DNA from: Bacillus sp. FJAT-49711
Lineage (GTDB): Bacteria; Bacillota; Bacilli; Bacillales; Bacillaceae_C
Reading direction: 5' to 3'
DNA length: 64,000 nucleotides
Assembly: GCF_018343715.1 (NCBI RefSeq)
Contig: NZ_JAGYPL010000002.1
Location: 876,364-940,363 of the forward strand
Shown here: piece by piece, positions 8,015 through 15,546 of the stretch
Layout of the letters: every line of letters starts with the position of its first letter
Position numbering within the stretch: position 1 is the first letter of the stretch
Position numbers and translations under genes: made by a program
The notes under the pieces: generated by a model
What the model saw: only the letters and a program-made list of their open reading frames with translations
Database searches by the model: none
Told to the model about the DNA's origin: nothing

Positions 8015-9121
8015 ATGAAATGGCATATGAAAATAGTTGCATTATTTATATTGGCTATCAGTTTCTCTTTAGGTGGGTGTGTCGATGATAAAAGTGTAGC
8101 AGGGGGAAATGGTAGTAAAGGAAAAAGTGATTTACAAACTGTTACCTTGGCGCTAAGTCCGTTCCAAGATGTGTATTCTATTCACGTTGGAATTGAAAAA
8201 GGTTTTTTTGCCGAAGAAGGCATTGAATTAAAAATTCAAGAAACGGATTGGGCTGGAGGAAATGATTTGCTTGTAGGTGGCAAAGTGGACCTAGCTACTG
8301 CAGGTGATTCCGATATTGTGTTGCAAAACTCAAATGGAGTAGATACGACATTGGCATTCCCGATTTTCTATTTTGCAGGGGCGGCATTAATGTTTGATAA
8401 CGATAAATATGATTGGAAAACATATGATGAATTTTTAGCTGAAACGAATGATGATAAGGAGGCGATGCGCTTAACTCTGGAGCAAGCGAAAGGGAAAAAA
8501 GTTGGCCTGAATACAAGTGTAAGTGAATATACAAGTTTTATCTCGATGTTGAATCATGCTGGTCTGGATTCGAAAGATTACGAGGTTGTCGATATGTCAC
8601 AGGAGGATTTGCCACCTGCCTTACTATCAGGGTCGATTGATATTATGATTAGCGGGATTCCACAAAGATTGGCCGTGCAAAAAGAAGGATATGAAACATT
8701 GATTGATCAAACAACTTTGCCCCATACAATCTCACATAATGGGTTTGCTGCTAAGAGAGAGTGGTTGGAGAAGAATCCAGAACTGAGGCAAAAGTTGTTA
8801 AAGTCGTTTTTTAAAACATTGAGTTATATTGAAGAAAATGCAGATGAATCTTTTCCGATTATTGTAAAACATATGAAAAAAGTTGGGACAGAGATTTCGG
8901 ATGAACAGTTGAAAAATGTATGGAATAAGATGGAGTTTTTCCCAAGCGGTGTAGAATTTTATGAAAATGAAGTGTTGAATCCAGAAGGGAACTTTTACTG
9001 GGAAGATCGCTTTAAAGCTGTCATCGATATTATGGAAACAGAAGGGAAAATTGGAAAAGGGAGTGTAACGGATTTGCCGTCACTTCATTATACAGTGAAA
9101 CTGGTTGATGAAATAAAGTAA
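8015..9121 (+). CDS. ABC transporter substrate-binding lipoprotein (NMT1/THI5-like)
   Basis: About 368 residues. The N-terminus is a lipoprotein signal peptide with lipobox LGGC, so it is anchored outside the membrane. The following sequence (VTLALSPFQDVYSIHVGIEKGFFAEEGI) is typical of NMT1/SsuA-type binding proteins, which bind pyrimidines, sulfonates or aromatic acids. The ATG at 8015 is preferred to the GTG at 8009 because AAAAAGGGGG ends about 10 nt before it. The ligand is unknown; the flanking amidohydrolase suggests an amide-containing compound. Confidence 0.88.
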   Translation: MKWHMKIVALFILAISFSLGGCVDDKSVAGGNGSKGKSDLQTVTLALSPFQDVYSIHVGIEKGFFAEEGIELKIQETDWAGGNDLLVGGKVDLATAGDSDIVLQNSNGVDTTLAFPIFYFAGAALMFDNDKYDWKTYDEFLAETNDDKEAMRLTLEQAKGKKVGLNTSVSEYTSFISMLNHAGLDSKDYEVVDMSQEDLPPALLSGSIDIMISGIPQRLAVQKEGYETLIDQTTLPHTISHNGFAAKREWLEKNPELRQKLLKSFFKTLSYIEENADESFPIIVKHMKKVGTEISDEQLKNVWNKMEFFPSGVEFYENEVLNPEGNFYWEDRFKAVIDIMETEGKIGKGSVTDLPSLHYTVKLVDEIK

Positions 9122-9140
9122 TAGATTAGGAGGATGGAAA

Positions 9141-10493
9141 GTGAATATCCAATTGAGGGAAGCTAAATTACCTGAGTTTGGGATTGCAGAGGAAATCCCG
9201 GCGGTTAGTAAGGAAGAATTTGAGAGACGTTGTCTAGCAGTGTATCGTGCAGCGAAATGTGACTGGTTTGTCGTGTATGGGGATCGAGAGCATTTTGCGA
9301 ATATGCATTATCTATCGGGATATGATCCGCGATTTGAAGAAGCGCTTTTGATACTAGGTCCCAACAATGCCAAGTTTTTATTGGTTGGTATGGAAGGTTT
9401 AGATTATAGTGTAGATAAAAAAATAGAAGCGGATGTAATTTTATATCAATCGTTTGGACTGTTGGGACAAGATCGTACGCGTTCGCCGCGATTAGATGAG
9501 ATTCTAGCGGGAATTGGGATTAAGCGTGTAGATCGTGTTGGATTATGTGGATGGAAGTATTTTGAGAGTATTGAAAAGGTGTCTGACGAACCACACTTTT
9601 TTATACCTGCTGGTATAGTAGAATGTTTTAAGAACGTGGTTGATACGCCTTTGATGGATAAAACGCGGGTCCTTTTACATCCGACTGAAGGGTTGCGTTC
9701 TTATAACAATGTTGATCAAATTGCATTATATGAGTGGGGGGCTTCGAGAGCATCGGCAGCTGTTCATAATATTGTACGTGGCGTTGAGGTGGGAATGTCA
9801 GAATTTGAGGCTGTTTCAAATATGCAATATGCAGGGGAACCATTGACTGCGCATATTATGTTTTCAGCTAGGAAAGAACAAATGGTTGGATTGCGGAGTC
9901 CTTCAGGCAGGAAGATTGAATTAGGTGATGGAGTGACGACGGCTGTTGGATATTGGGGCGGGCTCAGCTGTAGGGCGGGCGTAATTGATACAGAAAACGA
10001 TGAGTTTGTAGAGAAATTTGCCAAGCCTTATTTTAAAGCAATTGTCGCATGGTACGAGACAGCTGGTATAGGGATAAAAGGTGGTGACCTCTTTGAGAAA
10101 TGTCGATCTGTTTTGGCATTGGGTGGTTTACGACCTGCCTTAAATCCAGGACACTTGACGAGTACTGACGAATGGCTTCATACACCTGTTCGACCTGAAA
10201 GCAACGAAGTGATTGCATCAGGGATGGCCTTACAATGTGATGTTATCCCAACACCACTGCCAAATGGAGTTGGATTGAATTGTGAAGATAGTGTTGTCTT
10301 TGCAGATGAAGCCCTTCGAAAAGAGTTAAAGACGAAGCATCCAACGGTGTGGGAAAGGATTCAGGCTAGACGTAAATTTATTATAGAAGAAATCGGAATC
10401 AACATTAAAGATGAATTGCTTCCTTTGTCGAGCAACCCTGCTTACTATAATCCGTTGTGGCTGGCACCGGAGAAGGTGATGGTTGTAAGGTAG
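9141..10493 (+). CDS. Divergent M24 (creatinase/prolidase-fold) protein
   Basis: 450 residues starting at GTG after TAGGAGGA. The N-terminal ~170 residues resemble the creatinase N-domain (FVVYGDREHFANMHYLSGYDPRFEEALLIL) and the C-terminal part the pita-bread fold. The five metal ligands of active M24 peptidases are not where expected: the DxG...D...R segment reads DGVTTAVGYWGGLSCRAG and the His motif NPGHLTSTDEW. It may therefore be catalytically altered, or hydrolyse a C-N bond without the normal dimetal centre, as creatinase does. It is the last gene of the operon and a terminator follows. Confidence 0.7.
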   Translation: MNIQLREAKLPEFGIAEEIPAVSKEEFERRCLAVYRAAKCDWFVVYGDREHFANMHYLSGYDPRFEEALLILGPNNAKFLLVGMEGLDYSVDKKIEADVILYQSFGLLGQDRTRSPRLDEILAGIGIKRVDRVGLCGWKYFESIEKVSDEPHFFIPAGIVECFKNVVDTPLMDKTRVLLHPTEGLRSYNNVDQIALYEWGASRASAAVHNIVRGVEVGMSEFEAVSNMQYAGEPLTAHIMFSARKEQMVGLRSPSGRKIELGDGVTTAVGYWGGLSCRAGVIDTENDEFVEKFAKPYFKAIVAWYETAGIGIKGGDLFEKCRSVLALGGLRPALNPGHLTSTDEWLHTPVRPESNEVIASGMALQCDVIPTPLPNGVGLNCEDSVVFADEALRKELKTKHPTVWERIQARRKFIIEEIGINIKDELLPLSSNPAYYNPLWLAPEKVMVVR

Positions 10494-10501
10494 GGTGTGT
10501 A

Positions 10502-10590
10502 CGGCAAACAGGATGTCCTGTTGCCGAGCACTGAAAATACAAAATTATCAACTGGCGAGATCAGGTGTTGGGTGCACCTGGTCTTTTTTA
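10502..10590 (+). terminator. Tandem hairpins ending the importer operon
   Basis: A first hairpin spans 10502-10526 (CGGCAAACAGGA with TCCTGTTGCCG, one bulged A). The second, AGATCAGGTG (10558-10567) with CACCTGGTCT (10575-10584), is followed by a T-tract and is a normal intrinsic terminator. Up to 10816 nothing else is seen. Confidence 0.75.
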
Positions 10591-10816
10591 TTATAGACCA
10601 TTTTTTTGTTTGTTTCATTTGAAGAGACTTTTACCTAATATATAGAAGAAATTGAAAAAAGTTTAGATAAGTTATTTTTTGCTGTGAGGGAGGGCTGACC
10701 CTGAGGTCGAAAAAAAATACTTGGTTGTTTTGCCAGTATACTAAACACCTCGTAATTCTTTTTATGGGGGAGCCCGTAGTTATGATAGAATAAATGAAAA
10801 AAATGTGGTGAAATAA

Positions 10817-11371
10817 ATGAATAAATGTGAGCAATGTGGATCAGATGATGTGAGAATAAGTATAACTGCAGGGGAAAGCATGAGTGTTCTATGTTTGAAT
10901 TGCTACAACGAACAAATGGCAAAAGAACTTGAAGTCGAAATGGAACCACTGACAGAGACTTTTACATTAAATGATTTCCAAGGAGTAAGTCGTACTTTTA
11001 TTGTGGAAAGACGAATAGACCCAATAGGTATTTTTATGGAGGCTAAGGAAAGAGGGATGTTTGGTTACAAATTTGCTGTACATGGTGAATTGTACTGTAA
11101 TCAGGATGAACTGTTAAATACCCTAATTGAAAAAACTAGTAAAGGAATAGAAGAACAACAAGTTGAAACAAAGTTTTTTCCTAATGGACAAGCATACAAT
11201 CTCATTAAGAACGATTATTTCACGGGTTTGATAGAGTATGATGAAAATTCTGAAAACACCCCACTTGTTATTATTGATGGTAGACCTTTTACATGGGAGG
11301 AAGTAGGAAAGATGCTCAAAGCGTACGAAGGTTTTCAAATAAAGATAAAGTGTTATGATTTTACAGATTAG
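10817..11371 (+). CDS. Small zinc-ribbon protein of unknown function
   Basis: 184 residues. The N-terminus has two cysteine pairs, CEQCG (~4-8) and CLNC (~28-31), which should form a zinc ribbon. The rest is an acidic alpha/beta domain (TFTLNDFQGVSRTFIVERRI; YFTGLIEYDENSENTPLVII; FTWEEVGKMLKAYEG) that looks like a DUF found as a stand-alone protein in Bacillus. It is a single gene with its own upstream region. I recognise no catalytic motif; a DNA- or protein-binding role is possible but unsupported. Confidence 0.65.
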   Translation: MNKCEQCGSDDVRISITAGESMSVLCLNCYNEQMAKELEVEMEPLTETFTLNDFQGVSRTFIVERRIDPIGIFMEAKERGMFGYKFAVHGELYCNQDELLNTLIEKTSKGIEEQQVETKFFPNGQAYNLIKNDYFTGLIEYDENSENTPLVIIDGRPFTWEEVGKMLKAYEGFQIKIKCYDFTD

Positions 11372-11566
11372 GAGTAGCTAGAAGCTATGAAGTCTGTATA
11401 TCGAAAATCTAAAAATTTTTATAAAATATATTTAATGACAAAATCTAGCAGTAATATTGTATTCGTTATATCATAAAGGAAGGAATAATTTTCAAAATTA
11501 GGTATATTTTATACAATGCGGAAAAATGGCTAATTCCAAAGACGTTATATTTTTGAGGTGAGATTA

Positions 11567-12322
11567 ATGTCGAGAAAAGGCACTGTATTTGTCTTATCGT
11601 TTATAGCTTTAGGGATTGCCTCTTTAGTGGGTGGTAATCTTTATTGGAAAAATAGTGTTTCAATTATTAAAAATGATGATAATGTGAAGGTCGGTAAAGA
11701 AATAGAAAAACAGCAAGAAATAACAACTGATGTCGAGTTAAAGGGAACCTCCAATGAAGAACTAGAAGTGGCTGAGAATGAGGAGGAAAAAAATAACGAT
11801 AATTCGGATGAAATCACTGATGAAGAAACAATGGAACAAGCTGATGAACCCCTTACAGAAGAAGAGGCTACTGATAGAAAGGTTACGAACAACACTCAAC
11901 AATCTACTTATGTGCCAACTACGAATAATAAACAGGTGACTAACATTCCTAGAAGTTCGGTTTCCAATAATAGAACTAATACAACTAAAAAACCTGAAAC
12001 TAAAAAACCAAAAGAAACTACGCCGGTGAAAACAAACCCAGCTAAGACAAATCAAAAAACAGAAAAACCAGCAACGAATAAGGAAAATCCAAAGGGTACG
12101 TCAAAGGAAGACAAGCCAGACCAAAAAAGCCCTTTAGATAAAGGAACAACAGAAGACCCTAATCCTGAAAAGCCAAAGGTAGAAGAACCGGAGACGCCAA
12201 AACCACCTGTAACAACTGAACCTCCGGAAGAAACAGAAGACCCAGATCCTATCAAACCTCCAGACCCAGAAAACTCACCTAATGACAGTAATAAAGATGT
12301 TGAAAATAATGAAGAACCTTAA
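11567..12322 (+). CDS. Membrane-anchored Pro/Thr/Lys/Glu-rich protein, copy 1
   Basis: About 251 residues from the ATG after GAGGTGAG (an in-frame GTG at 11558 sits in that site). Residues ~6-26 form one hydrophobic helix (TVFVLSFIALGIASLVGG); the rest is an acidic stretch (~50-105) and then a low-complexity P/K/T/E-rich tail. It has no cysteine and no LPXTG motif, so it is probably an N-terminally anchored, extended extracellular protein. Its paralogue lies at 34028, with the same architecture and most of the same residues. Function unknown; such tails often span the cell wall. Confidence 0.75.
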   Translation: MSRKGTVFVLSFIALGIASLVGGNLYWKNSVSIIKNDDNVKVGKEIEKQQEITTDVELKGTSNEELEVAENEEEKNNDNSDEITDEETMEQADEPLTEEEATDRKVTNNTQQSTYVPTTNNKQVTNIPRSSVSNNRTNTTKKPETKKPKETTPVKTNPAKTNQKTEKPATNKENPKGTSKEDKPDQKSPLDKGTTEDPNPEKPKVEEPETPKPPVTTEPPEETEDPDPIKPPDPENSPNDSNKDVENNEEP

Positions 12323-12333
12323 AAAAACTAGTG

Positions 12334-12380
12334 AGCCCGTTATTCCAGAAACCTTAGATCCGGAATTAACGGGCTTTTTT
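12334..12380 (+). terminator. Terminator of Pro-rich gene, copy 1
   Basis: AGCCCGTTA (12334-12342) pairs with TAACGGGCT (12367-12375) and a T-run follows. The equivalent stem in copy 2 is AGCACGTTT/AAACGTGCT, so base pairs have changed in compensation. Confidence 0.8.
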
Positions 12381-12459
12381 ATTCTAGTTTGTTACATTTC
12401 AGTCTAATCTAGTTATAATTGGATTGATTACAGTGATTATAATGATTGTTGTAAATAGA

Positions 12460-12598
12460 AAAAAGTAACCGCCCAGCCTCCCGACCAAAGGATAAAGGGT
12501 TGTTACTTTTTTCAATTCACCTTTTAGCATTCTAGGTCAGCCGCTCTACATGCGGCATGTAGTTGCCTACCTGACCGAGCGTTTGCAACGCTTGGTCA
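12460..12598 (+). ncRNA. Conserved structured element downstream of Pro-rich gene, copy 1
   Basis: Three helices are shared with 34982-35119: AAAAAGTAAC with GTTACTTTTT (12460-12469/12502-12511); GGTCAG with CTGACC (12535-12540/12571-12576); and TGACCGAGCG with CGCTTGGTCA (12572-12581/12589-12598). The last two share CTGACC and so exclude each other. In copy 2 the second helix is AGTCAG/CTGACT, a compensatory change. It may be a terminator cluster or a small RNA. Confidence 0.45.
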
Positions 12599-12711
12599 CT
12601 TTTAATATATATCCAATTATATGGTAATATGCATTAATATGCAATTTCGCAAGTCTGACCCCATATATGTAGTTGGGTCTACTTCCCAATTATGAGGGAG
12701 GGATTATCTGA

Positions 12712-12843
12712 ATGAAAGTAGATTATGTCTGGACTACCAATTACAAATCTATTAATGATAGAGGTAAGCTAGTTATAGATCCATCTGTAACAGCTGTAAT
12801 TGGTAAAAATGAATCTAAAAAGAGTAATCTCACTTGTCGATAG
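12712..12843 (+). pseudogene. N-terminal fragment of an AAA/OLD-type ATPase
   Basis: After GAGGGAGGG an ATG opens 43 codons, including KLVIDPSVTAVIGKNESKKS, which is the start of an OLD- or RecF-like ATPase with P-loop GKNESGKS; here the second Gly codon reads Lys. A stop follows at once and nothing of the remaining ATPase is present. Either a truncation or a fossil of a defence-type gene. Confidence 0.55.
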
Positions 12844-12885
12844 TATCAAGGATTTACCTAGAGCCTCACAGCCTAAAAACCAACT

Positions 12886-12993
12886 TTTGAGAATCGACCT
12901 GCAGAAACGGATTGTAATGACAATATACAAAGTATGAAAATGGTTTTTGGAGCTATTGAAAGTGCAAACACTGGTAAAAGGGTTTTGATATAA
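12886..12993 (+). pseudogene. C-terminal fossil of a Gfo/Idh/MocA oxidoreductase
   Basis: An open 35-codon stretch ends in MKMVFGAIESANTGKRVLI and TAA, the usual C-terminus of Gfo/Idh/MocA dehydrogenases. No start or Rossmann fold precedes it. It shows that a sugar-dehydrogenase gene once lay here. Confidence 0.5.
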
Positions 12994-13098
12994 ACTTCAG
13001 TTAATTAAGTTTACGACACATAAGAGCTTATAAACGACTGATTTATTTTAGGAGTTAGTATTTAAAATCAGACTTAAAAATAAATTATCGAGTTCTTC

Positions 13099-13134
13099 GC
13101 TGCCTGAGATAAAATTCAAGGGGCAGCTTTTTTA
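13099..13134 (+). terminator. Intrinsic terminator
   Basis: GCTGCC (13099-13104) pairs with GGCAGC (13122-13127), followed by a T-run. It lies after the oxidoreductase fossil and may be its original terminator. Confidence 0.65.
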
Positions 13135-13242
13135 TTTTGTTTAAGAGCGGTTCGTTTTGGCATTAAAAGGGTAAGAAAAATACAATATGAAGAAGTGAGA
13201 GGTTTTTTTGAAACCAAGCTAACATGAATAAGGAGCATAGAT

Positions 13243-13452
13243 ATGAGGACATTACGGCAAATTAATGCGGTTTGTGAAAAAATTATTCAATCTGATATGC
13301 CAAACCGTGTTAAGACACATAAATTGACTAAGCTTATGACTGAAATGGAAAAGAAATTTCAAATTCCCCTTACAAGGAATGAGCATTGGGAAAGAGAAAA
13401 TGAGGCAATTTTAGCTTTATATCGCAAATTATGGCGTTGTAGAGATTTATAG
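13243..13452 (+). CDS. Small hypothetical protein, 69 aa
   Basis: A basic, helical protein (LRQINAVCEKIIQSDMPNRV; ALYRKLWRCRDL) starting at ATG with AAGGAG 8-13 nt upstream. Predicted to be two or three amphipathic helices. No family recognised. It stands alone between a terminator and the Spo0E-like gene. Confidence 0.5.
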   Translation: MRTLRQINAVCEKIIQSDMPNRVKTHKLTKLMTEMEKKFQIPLTRNEHWERENEAILALYRKLWRCRDL

Positions 13453-13639
13453 CGAATTGGAAAGTACCCCTTCTTGTTAATTAATAATAAAGTCGTTTAA
13501 ATAAAAGTAAAGTTGTTGAATTGACAATAAAGTTATTTGAAACCTTCATAAGGCTGTTCATGAGCCCCGGTGTCAGGTTTTCTTGGCTCATATTATTTAG
13601 GGAAAATACGGTATATTGTACAGAGTTCATGGGGCGACT

Positions 13640-13840
13640 TTATGTTAGTGCAGTGGTGTTATCTATGTTATTGGTTTTATATTTTAACTGTTTTTGATAG
13701 ATCAAAATGAGTTCGTCTAACTTTTGACTCCAATAAAGAGTTTCGGCGCTGCTTAATCCAAATGCTTTCCCAGTTTTAATCAGTTCTATTCTTAATTGTG
13801 CAATCTCCTTTTCGAGTTCATCTACTACTAAAGTCATCAT
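13640..13840 (-). CDS. Spo0E-family aspartyl-phosphate phosphatase
   Basis: 66 residues with the whole Spo0E-like signature: LEKEIAQLRIELIKTGKAFG, then SAETLYWSQKLDELILIYQ, containing the SxxLD motif (SQKLD) that attacks aspartyl phosphate. These small two-helix proteins dephosphorylate Spo0A~P or related receivers and delay sporulation. GGGAGG precedes the double ATG at 13840. It is 340 nt from, and divergent to, a Spo0F-like receiver, which is an attractive target, although Spo0E enzymes normally act on Spo0A. Confidence 0.85.
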   Translation of the reverse strand: MMTLVVDELEKEIAQLRIELIKTGKAFGLSSAETLYWSQKLDELILIYQKQLKYKTNNIDNTTALT

Positions 13841-14181
13841 CCTACCTCCCTAATAATCCATAATTAATGTTTGTACAATTATCCAAAAAAACGTACACAA
13901 TTGAAATAGATCCTACAAAAACTTCCTATAAAGCGACAGGATGTTTTTTTTGCTTTAGGTATTGTGTTGTGTTTTTACTTAGTGAATCTTAAGTATTTTC
14001 TACTGTTATTTTTCCTGATATAGAAAATTTTTACCATTATATGTTTTTTATTGAGGGAAGTCGGGTACTTCTTACTAGAACTAAAATAGTGAGCTTTCTG
14101 GGGGAGCAACATAATGGAATTGTGACATGGTTTTCTTATAGTAATCTTTTATGAAAAAATCACATCGGGTGAGGGATAAAA

Positions 14182-14544
14182 ATGAAGAAAGTACTAATTG
14201 TTGATGATCAAGCAGGGGTGCGAAGTTTACTGTGTGCCGTGTTACAATCTGAAGAATGCCAAATATATGAGGCAGCAAACGGTCCTCAAGCTTTATATAT
14301 GATTAGTCAATATATTCCCGACTTTGTTCTCCTAGATATCCGAATTCCGGGAATGGACGGAATTGAAATTTTAAAGCGGATAAAAGAAACCAACTCCAAT
14401 ATTTGTGTGACCATCATGACAGCGTATAGTGATGAAAACCTGATAAAACAAGCATTGGAGTTTGGGGCCTTCTCCTGCTTATCCAAACCGTTTGATATTG
14501 AAGAAGTCAGAACTTTAATAAAGAGGGAAAGTTCTCGCCTATAA
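14182..14544 (+). CDS. Spo0F-like stand-alone response regulator
   Basis: 120 residues, a receiver domain only. D8/D9 acidic pocket (VLIVDDQAG), phospho-acceptor D52 (VLLDIRIPGMDGIEILKRI), T in IMTAYSD and Lys in SKPFDIEEVR are all present. The sequence is close to B. subtilis Spo0F (124 aa), the phosphotransfer intermediate between sporulation kinases and Spo0B. Because Spo0F normally sits beside fbaA/pyrG, which are absent here, this is probably a paralogue rather than the main Spo0F. It may divert phosphate in the phosphorelay, opposite the Spo0E-like gene. Confidence 0.85.
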   Translation: MKKVLIVDDQAGVRSLLCAVLQSEECQIYEAANGPQALYMISQYIPDFVLLDIRIPGMDGIEILKRIKETNSNICVTIMTAYSDENLIKQALEFGAFSCLSKPFDIEEVRTLIKRESSRL

Positions 14545-14577
14545 ATGATGTTTAAATATGTTCTATGTATCTTAGTG

Positions 14578-15045
14578 TTAACTGTTTATTTTTTTATTCT
14601 CTAATCCCATTTTTAAAAGTAAACCGACGCCTATTCCAGGAATTGAAAATAACAGAGGCAAAAAGATAGGTCCTAATAGCACTCCAAACACCTTTAGATT
14701 TGAAGAGTATATCACCCCTAGTGTTGCCGTGTAAACACTAAATACAAAAGGAAGAAAGGCATAAGGTGATTTCCCGCCTCCCGCTAGCTTGTACGCGTCC
14801 CATATGGAAAATAAGTAGATACAAGGATAAAACATCAACCATTGATAATTCGCTTTTTCGATAGCTAATTGAATATCCCCTCGAAAACTATAGAGGATTA
14901 CTTTTAATAAATGTGATTGAAAAAGGGTAAATAATTCTACTCCACTTAAAAGTAATCCTTTTATAATTTTCCCATTTAATATTTGTCCAGATCCCGGCAG
15001 TATGATACTCCAAAGAACTTTTTGGATTCGTCCTTTCTTTGACAT
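14578..15045 (-). CDS. Multi-pass membrane protein (TM2-like)
   Basis: 155 residues with about four hydrophobic helices. The opening WSIILPGSGQILNGKIIKGL is the GxGxxxxG-like first helix hairpin seen in TM2/DUF-type Bacillus membrane proteins. The C-terminus (GLLLKMGLENKKINS) is cytoplasmic and basic. Function unknown. It faces the Spo0F-like gene tail to tail; no separate terminator between them was recognised. Confidence 0.65.
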   Translation of the reverse strand: MSKKGRIQKVLWSIILPGSGQILNGKIIKGLLLSGVELFTLFQSHLLKVILYSFRGDIQLAIEKANYQWLMFYPCIYLFSIWDAYKLAGGGKSPYAFLPFVFSVYTATLGVIYSSNLKVFGVLLGPIFLPLLFSIPGIGVGLLLKMGLENKKINS

Positions 15046-15253
15046 TTATCCACTTCCTATTACTTCTTGTGAAAACATGGAATATAAAAATGGTTTGGAA
15101 AGTCTTTATAAGAAAAGGGCATTATTGAGATTCTTACTACATAAGTAATTCCAGCGCTTTCTAGCAATTTTAGTGTGTGCTCGCTTACTCAAAAATGTTT
15201 TTACTTTTTATGTTTAAAATTGCGAGCTAAGGTATTTATGGCAGGGGTAAAAC

Positions 15254-15367
15254 ATGATTATTGGATATATAAGTATGGTGACTATTTTCCTGATTTTATG
15301 GGGCTTATTTTTACTGTTGTCTACCTTAAGAATAAAACGAATTTGGGATTTCACACCTCTTTTATAA
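15254..15367 (+). CDS. Putative 37-aa membrane peptide
   Basis: ATG preceded by CAGGGG; the peptide is almost one hydrophobic helix (MIIGYISMVTIFLILWGLFL) with a short basic tail (RIKRIWDF). A strong terminator follows 25 nt after the stop. A longer overlapping frame from 15175 lacks a binding site. Confidence 0.4.
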   Translation: MIIGYISMVTIFLILWGLFLLLSTLRIKRIWDFTPLL

Positions 15368-15391
15368 AAGAATGATTTAATTGAAAGTAAT

Positions 15392-15440
15392 AAGAGCGTG
15401 TTTTGATCACTATCTTTTTTCAAAACACGCTCTTGTCTTT
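15392..15440. terminator. Strong bidirectional terminator
   Basis: AAGAGCGTGTTTTGA (15392-15406) pairs with TCAAAACACGCTCTT (15420-15434), 15 bp, with a T-rich tail on the plus strand. It could also serve the leftward DUF3231 gene. Confidence 0.8.
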
Positions 15441-15546
15441 TTTTCTTTTATAAAGGTTATTAATATTTGCTCTTTATCAAGCAATAATATAATCTTTTCC
15501 GTTATTACCTATTTATAAACGGTCCATATTTGGCTGCCACATTACT

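Larger units (their letters stand above)
11420..12600 (+). repeat. Segmental duplication, copy 1
   Basis: About 1.2 kb is repeated at about 33868-35120: the 150-nt upstream region (both with ACAAAATCTAGCA and ATTCGTTATATCATAA), the Pro-rich gene, its terminator and a structured downstream element. The copies have diverged, but compensatory changes preserve their hairpins. Confidence 0.8.

Noticed and set aside
10635-10949. Minus-strand ORF of 104 codons
   Set aside because: Overlaps the start of the zinc-ribbon gene and has low-complexity His/Phe/Ser composition.
12460-12598. T-box or known riboswitch
   Set aside because: No T-box core (GGGUGGNACCGCG-like) or other recognised aptamer, and the gene upstream is not a metabolic one.
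15175-15375. Plus-strand ORF of 66 codons from GTG
   Set aside because: No binding site; the hydrophobic frame from 15254 with CAGGGG is better supported.
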